A DNA stretch of 64,000 bases from Silene latifolia (taxonomy: Eukaryota; Streptophyta; Magnoliopsida; Caryophyllales; Caryophyllaceae). Each line of letters begins with the position of its first letter. Position 1 is the first letter of the stretch. Positions 58,689-64,000 of the stretch are shown piece after piece. The stretch lies in contig NC_133537.1 of NCBI RefSeq assembly GCF_048544455.1, forward strand, positions 146,360,058 to 146,424,057, in the 5' to 3' direction. Below the pieces are notes generated by a model. It did no database searches and was not told where the DNA came from. It worked only from the letters and a program-made list of their open reading frames with translations. The position numbers and the translations under genes are program-made.

Positions 58689-60214
58689 ATGAATACTTTG
58701 GAGATCCATCTGAAGGAATGGACCAACGAGTTTTCGAATGTGGAGAAGCACGACATGGGTGCTTATAACCTTGGGTCTTTGTTGAGCTTGAAACTCATTA
58801 AGGTAGTAAAACCGTTCTTGGATGCTTGCCTTGACTATTGGGACCCGAATTATCATGTTTTCGCGTTCCCGGGAGGCGATATTTGCCCGTTTCCTGAAGA
58901 AATAGCTGCTATTGGTGGATGGGATCCTGAACATTTACCTGCCATTCCTTCCACTTCACAAGGGTATAAGAGCAAAGTCAGAGACTTGCTTGGACTGACC
59001 AGACTTGAGGTGGATCGTCTAGTTACCCCGAAAGGCGTGAGAATGTTGGACTTTGTAGACCGATTCATTAACAGGGCCGACCCTACTGTTTCCCATGTTG
59101 CCAGAAGGAGGGCATTTGGCTTTTGTTTGCTGCACGTGTATGTCTTCCAAGGACACGTTGATGAAGATTTGAGAGGTGATCCCCGTCTTTTGTGTCTTAT
59201 CGAGCAAATGGAGCTGCGCAGGAGCCCAGCTTGCTTATGCTTAGGAGGGATTATTTTGGGCTTGGATAATAGGAAATCCAACCGTGATCTGCCATTTTTG
59301 GGGAGTCCCGTCATCCTACAGGTAAGAGACATCATTTCTTTTTTTTTTTTTTTTCTTTTTTTTTTTTTCGTTTTTTTTGTTTTTTTTTGTTTTTTTGTTT
59401 TTTTGTTGTTTGGTGTCTAATACCTGCTTTTGGTAGGTTTGGCTTATGGAACGGCTCCGACTGCTCGAGCCCCCAGTTCATGCACTTTCCTATCATTCCC
59501 GTATGATTGCGATGAGGACGCGGTTGTACATGGTGGACTTCACCCGGGTCTGTGACTATTGGAAGAACAAGCCTGAAGAATGATGATGGCCCGTTGATTA
59601 GGTGGGTTGTACCGTGGTGGCACCTCAAGTCCGTCACTGGAGTGTCTTCTTTGGATCCCACTAGGTCCGTGCGCATTCCGGGACTGGAGTTCATGGTATG
59701 CATCTTTCCGGAGAGATTGATGAGGCAAGTTGGGTTGAAGCAGACGATCCCTAGGCTTGATACCGTCCCGCAGACTGCTATGGCGCTTACTACAGAGAGC
59801 CGAAGAGAGTGGGCTGTCAAATGGGCCCAAAGAAACATGTGGTTCTTGAGTTTCTCCGCCAATGCTTTGTGGGTGTCGGATTCCTATCTGAGGTGGAGAA
59901 AGGCTGCAACTTCGGAAGAGCGCGAAAGACTGAGGAAACGCGAGCCTGTGGACTACAAGGTGCGCGAGGGAGAGAAAGAGAAGGAGAAGCATCTGACAGA
60001 GGGAGAAGAAGAAGCCGGTTTTCAGGTCATTCACCCTTCAAAGAAATCAAAGACTACTCCTGTTGCGGAAATGGTGGTTAGCAAGAATGGCAGAGTCAGG
60101 CCTCGAGAAAGACCGTTGGTGATTAGGTCTGAAGTGGTGCAAGAGCGCCCGGCTCGAGGTCGTGACAAGAAGTATGACAAGAGTGACAAGGGCAAGGGGA
60201 AGATGGAGGAATAG
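58689..60214 (+). pseudogene. Second antisense gene of T1, DUF7745/mobile-domain-like, one frameshift
   Basis: Exon 1, 58689-59321, encodes 211 residues starting MNTLEIHLKEWTNEF and ending in phase at a GT donor. A T-rich intron (59322-59436) leads to exon 2 from 59437, which continues VWLMERLRLLEPP. A frameshift near 59580 puts TGATGA in frame; the next frame runs on open from about 59575 to TAG at 60214, with WVVPWWHLKSV and MRQVGLKQTIP and a basic Lys/Glu/Arg-rich tail. The total would be about 470 residues. The pattern resembles DUF7745 or plant-mobile-domain-like proteins found in plant transposons; this is recognition by eye and uncertain. It converges with pol, whose stop is 548 bp away on the opposite strand. 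Confidence 0.6.
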
Positions 60215-60761
60215 CCCGAGTCCTTATTTATTATTTGATTATTATTATTATTGTTGTTGTAATAAAAAAGGAGGGATTTTTAGAATCCTAGCCTATTCTA
60301 TTTTTATTATGTAACGTACTATTATTATTAGAAAGCGAATGGAATAAAAAAGGTTGAATGGTTATGAAACCGTTGTGATTTTCTTTTATTATTCTTGTCG
60401 AATTTCAAATGCAACGCAAATGTCCTTCTATTTACATTTTTAGGTATAATGGGTTGAATCCTGTGAAGGATTGCCTACGTATTCACTTAAAAAAGCGAAA
60501 TCAAACCCTTGCGCGTAGTTCGAGTAAATGTAAAAGAATAATTGTTCTAAGCAAGAGCTTGTAATGAACATAGAAAATAAGCATGAGCTTTTGCTTGTTC
60601 TCAAGGTGCGAATTTAGTTTATTTGATGATATGAGGATGACAAATTTGTCAAAATGCAAGAGCATAGTGACACTTAGCTTATTTCAGCTTGGCGGGGGCC
60701 GTTTATTTAGTGCCACAAGAGCGACACATGGGTTTACGCGAGGCGCGTGTGTGGTCCTATT
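60215..60761. other. Convergent spacer between the antisense gene and pol
   Basis: Non-coding, with a TTATTATTATTATTG run near 60235-60260. It would hold the 3' ends of two opposing transcripts. No gene is seen. Confidence 0.6.
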
Positions 60762-63700
60762 CTAGGCATAGTATCGTTTCAGTTGGTCCAGGTTTGTGGG
60801 GTTTGAAAACTCATTCCCATCTAGGTCTGTGATTCTAACCGCACCCCCTGGGAGTATGGATTTGACTAGATATGGTCCGGCCCAATTAGGTTTGAATTTT
60901 CCCCTTGGGTCGACAGGTAAAAGAGCTCTAACCGATTTGAGTACTAAGTCTCCTTCTTTGATGTTTCTTGGCCTAACCCTTTTGTTGAAAGCTCGTTTGA
61001 TACGTGCTTGATAGGTTTGGACATTATGTAAGGCGCGTAGCCTACGTTCATCCAGGAGGATGAGTTCTTCATACCTATCCTTCTTCCAATCGGCTTCAGG
61101 GATTTGGCTTTCGAGTAGAATACGCAAGGATGGTATTTCTAGTTCGACTGGTTGTACGGCCTCCATGCCGTAGGTCAAATAGAAAGGAGTAGCCCCAGTG
61201 GGCGTCCTAAGCGATGTACGGTACCCCATAGGGCAAAAGGTATCTTGCTTGGCCAATCTCTGTAGTTGTCAGTCATTTTCTTGAGAATTGTGACAACATT
61301 CTTGTTTGCCGCCTCTACCGCGCCGTTAGTCTGTGGTCTATAGGGCGAAGAGTGGTGATGCTTAATCTTATATTTGGCTAGCAATTGCTCGGTTTCGGCT
61401 TGGAAGTGTGACCCATTATCACTAATGATCTCATGTGGGCAACCATATCGACAGATGATGTTGTTTTGTATGAATTTTGCCACATTTTTAGCCGTAAGAC
61501 CAGTGTAGGAAGCTGCTTCTACCCATTTGGTGAAATAGTCAATCGCCACTAGAATGAAACAGTGACCTCTTGTTTCGGCTGGGGTTATCTTTCCGATTAT
61601 GTCAATTCCCCATGCGGAAAATGGCCAAGGAGATGTCATCGTGTATAGCAACGAAGGAGGGACATGTTGTACATTCCCGAAGATTTGGCAATTGTGGCAA
61701 TGTCTCACGTATTTGATGCAATCGGATTCCATTGTGGTCCAATAATACCCTAGACGTGTGATTTTCTTTGCCATCATAGGCCCACTCATGTGGGGACCGC
61801 ATTCTCCGTCGTGGACTTCTTCCATCACCTTTCGTGCCTGTGAATGATCAAGGCAACGTAGGACTACACCAAGAGGTGTTCTTTTGTATAACTCTCCTTG
61901 CATCAGGATGTATTGGGAAGCTAATAGGCGTATAGCACGTTGTCCCCTTTTGTCCATATCCGGTGGATAGGTACCATTAAGCTTGAAATTCAGGATTGCT
62001 TGGAACCAGGGTTCCTGTGCGATTTCCTCTTCATTGGTGATTTGGTGGACATAAGCTGGCTCTGACCGTCGTTCGATACATAAAGGCATTTCCATCATGT
62101 GATCCGGCATATTTATCAAAGATGCAAGTTTCGCAAGAGCGTCTGCAAATTGATTTTCCTCTCGAGGTAGGTGTAAGTAGGTTACGCGATCAAAGAATTG
62201 AGCCACTTGGTCTATCCTAGCCTGATAGGGTGCGAGGCTTTCGCATCGGATTTTCCAGATCCCGTAACTTGGTTGATGATTAGTGATGAGTCCCCATGTA
62301 CTCGGAGGTTTTTGATGCCTAAGCTTACTGCCGCTTGTAGTCCAATGAGACAAGCTTCATACTCTGTAGCGTTGTTTGTCACCTCGAAGTCGAGTTTGAC
62401 AAAGAATCGGTGTATGCTCACCTTCAGGAGAAATGAGAAACACTCCTATTCTGAATCCTCTTAAATTTGATGCTCCATCAAAGTATAGATCCCAAGAGTC
62501 TACATCTGTTTGAAGTATATCCTCGTCGGGAAATGACCAAGTATCTATGGTTTGTGCGTCGTTGATGGGATTTTCTGCGAAGAATTCGGCGACGGCGCGA
62601 CCTTTTATAACTTTCAGTGGCATATATTTGAGGTCGAATTCTGAGAGCATCAGAGTCCACCTTGCAAGACGTCCGTTGAGGACGGGTTTCTCGAAGAGGT
62701 ATTTGTCTGGGTCCATTTTGGAATATATTTTGACGGAGTAGCTAAGCATGTAGTGACGTAGCTTCTTCGTTACCCACACAAGAGCGAGGCATGTCTTTTC
62801 GAGTTGCGAGTATTTGCACTCATATTCCAGGAACTTCTTACTTAGATAGTAAATAGCTCTTTCTTCGCTTCCTACAGTTTGAGCCAACATGGCACCCATG
62901 GCGGTTTCCGTTACTGTGAGATATAAACCAAGAGGTTGATCTCGTTGTGGCGGCATGAGCACTGGTGGTTTAGCTAATATCTCTTTGATTCGGTCGAACG
63001 CCTTTTGACAATCATCATCCCACATGGTGTGGTCTGTTTTCTTGAGTTTCTTGAAGATAGGCTCACAAATCATTGTAAGTTTCGATATGAATCGACTTAT
63101 ATATTGTACCTTTCCCAGGAATCCTCTGACTTTTTTTCTTGTTTGGGGTTGTGGCATTTCGATCAGAGCTTTGATTTTAGAAGGATCTATTTCTATTCCT
63201 CTTTGACTAACCACGTATCCCAGTAGTTTGCCAGATGTTACCCCAAACGTGCATTTCTGGGGATTGAGCCCCATGTTGTACTTTCGTAGCCTTGCGAAGA
63301 ATTTGCGAAGGTTCGCAATATGTCCCTCTCTTTCCTTGGATTTGACGATCATGTCATCTACATATACCTCAACTTCTTTGTGCATCATGTCATGTAGGAG
63401 TGTAGTTGCGGTGCGTTGGTATGTAGCTCCGGCGTTGGATCAATCCGAATGGCATTACTGTATAGCAATATGTTCCCCATTGGGTGACGAATGCGGTCTT
63501 GTGCATATCTTCCATGGCCATCTTGATTTGGTTATAACCCGCATATCCATCCATGAAGGATAGTAATGCGTGGTCTGCAGTATTGTCCACCAATATGTCA
63601 ATGTGAGGTAGAGGAAAGTCATCTTTCGGACTTGCTTTGTTTAAGTCCCTAAAGTCAACACAAACACGGATTCTCCCATCCTTTTTGGGTACGGGTACTA

Positions 63701-64000
63701 TGTTAGCTACCCAGTCAGAATACTCGGAAACTTTGATGAACCCGGCTTTGAATTGTTTATCAACTTCTTCCTTAATCTTTAGAGCCCATTCTGTTCTCAT
63801 TCGTCGAAGCTTCTGTTTCACAGGTTTGAAACCTGGCTTAATCGGAATCCCATGCTCGGCGATATCCCTGTCGATCCCTGGCATGTCCTTGTAGGACCAA
63901 GCGAAAACGTCTTTGAATTCATTTAGGAGGTCTATGAAATCGGCCCTGTCAGTGGGGCTCAAGGTAGTCCCTATCCTAAGTTCTTTGGGTTCTAGTTCGG
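60762..64000 (-). pseudogene. T1 pol: reverse transcriptase, RNase H, aRNase H, integrase; frameshifted, 5' end outside window
   Basis: Minus-strand order: reverse transcriptase from the window edge (RVCVDFRDLNKASPKDDFPL near 63640; MPFGL near 63450; YVDDM near 63360), Ty3-type RNase H (LYLTVTETAMGAML, 62940-62880), a second aRNase H (YFDGASNLRGF near 62480, EYEA near 62360, GDSSLIINQ near 62290, ENQFADALA near 62150), and integrase with a zinc finger (H-X6-H, then CHNC near 61690), catalytic Asp in WGIDIIG, Asp in SDNGSHF and Glu in NGAVEAANKN, then a GPYLVKS motif near 60870. Frameshifts near 63440, 62415, 62265 and 61230 split the frame, so it is inactive. Protease and Gag lie beyond 64000. 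Confidence 0.88.

Larger units (their letters stand above)
51365..64000 (-). mobile_element. Element T1: Tat/Ogre-type Ty3/gypsy element
   Basis: Reading on the minus strand from the right edge: pol (64000-60762, continuing beyond the window), a 3' region carrying two plus-strand spliced genes, a polypurine tract (53829-53817), an LTR (53816-51495), then PBS-like and leader sequence. The dual RNase H (Ty3 type plus a second, aRNH type before integrase) is diagnostic of the Tat lineage. Extra antisense ORFs are an established feature of that lineage. Pol has about four frameshifts. Confidence 0.82.

Noticed and set aside
58853-59335. 160-codon minus-strand frame opposite the second antisense gene
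   Set aside because: No recognisable domain; the opposite frame has a promoter, splice sites and protein-like composition.
1-64000. Host cellular gene anywhere in the window
   Set aside because: Every long frame traces to a retrotransposon core gene, ORF2 or an element-borne antisense gene.

Overview
The window is nuclear plant DNA made almost wholly of nested, mostly decayed transposable elements; I see no host cellular gene, rRNA or functional tRNA gene. Spliced reading frames, plant-type LTR retrotransposons of the Athila, Tat/Ogre, chromovirus and copia groups, a Helitron, a CACTA element and a tRNA-derived SINE all point to a eudicot. A Caryophyllales genome is my guess only.

Layout. 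(1) 1-10029: element A1, a plus-strand Athila-like Ty3/gypsy element (partial 5' LTR, tRNA-Asp-type PBS, gag-protease, an ATHILA ORF-1-like ORF2, complete 3' LTR) with no reverse transcriptase, RNase H or integrase. (2) 10030-12454: a fragment with an intron-containing plant-mobile-domain (PMD)-like pseudogene, copy A. (3) 12455-33985: two minus-strand elements of the same pol-less Athila family, A2 and A3, in the order LTR-internal-LTR-internal-LTR. They share the LTR at 21835-23591, and the last LTR is cut off at 33985. A3 carries a CACTA transposon (26307-28001) with a perfect 3-bp target duplication. (4) 33986-39780: C1, a gag-only copia derivative lacking its 5' LTR. (5) 39781-41512: A4, the 3' half of another Athila-like element, interrupted by (6) 41513-46239, C2, a second copia copy whose 5' LTR holds a Helitron (41927-43072) and whose leader holds a SINE with 18-bp target duplications. 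(7) 46240 to about 51365: G1, a chromovirus-like LTR, PBS and non-coding interior. (8) About 51365-64000: T1, a minus-strand Tat/Ogre-type element with LTR, PPT and a frameshifted pol (reverse transcriptase, two RNases H, integrase). Two different spliced genes lie antisense to its pol, between pol and the LTR.

How the parts work together. The Athila-like elements could supply Gag and protease but would need pol from an autonomous relative. In them a cluster of ATCCGCCCGTC-like motifs followed by a TATA box occurs twice, once in the LTR and once just before ORF2, which suggests a second internal promoter. The Tat element uses a similar layout: a hairpin-forming GCGCAGC/GCTGCG motif pair occurs in its LTR and about 200 bp upstream of each antisense gene, and the TATA context of one antisense gene matches the LTR TATA over 14 bp. 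This reuse of LTR-like promoter modules for accessory genes, seen independently in two lineages, is the most interesting signal here. Domain assignments are by eye; no database search was run.
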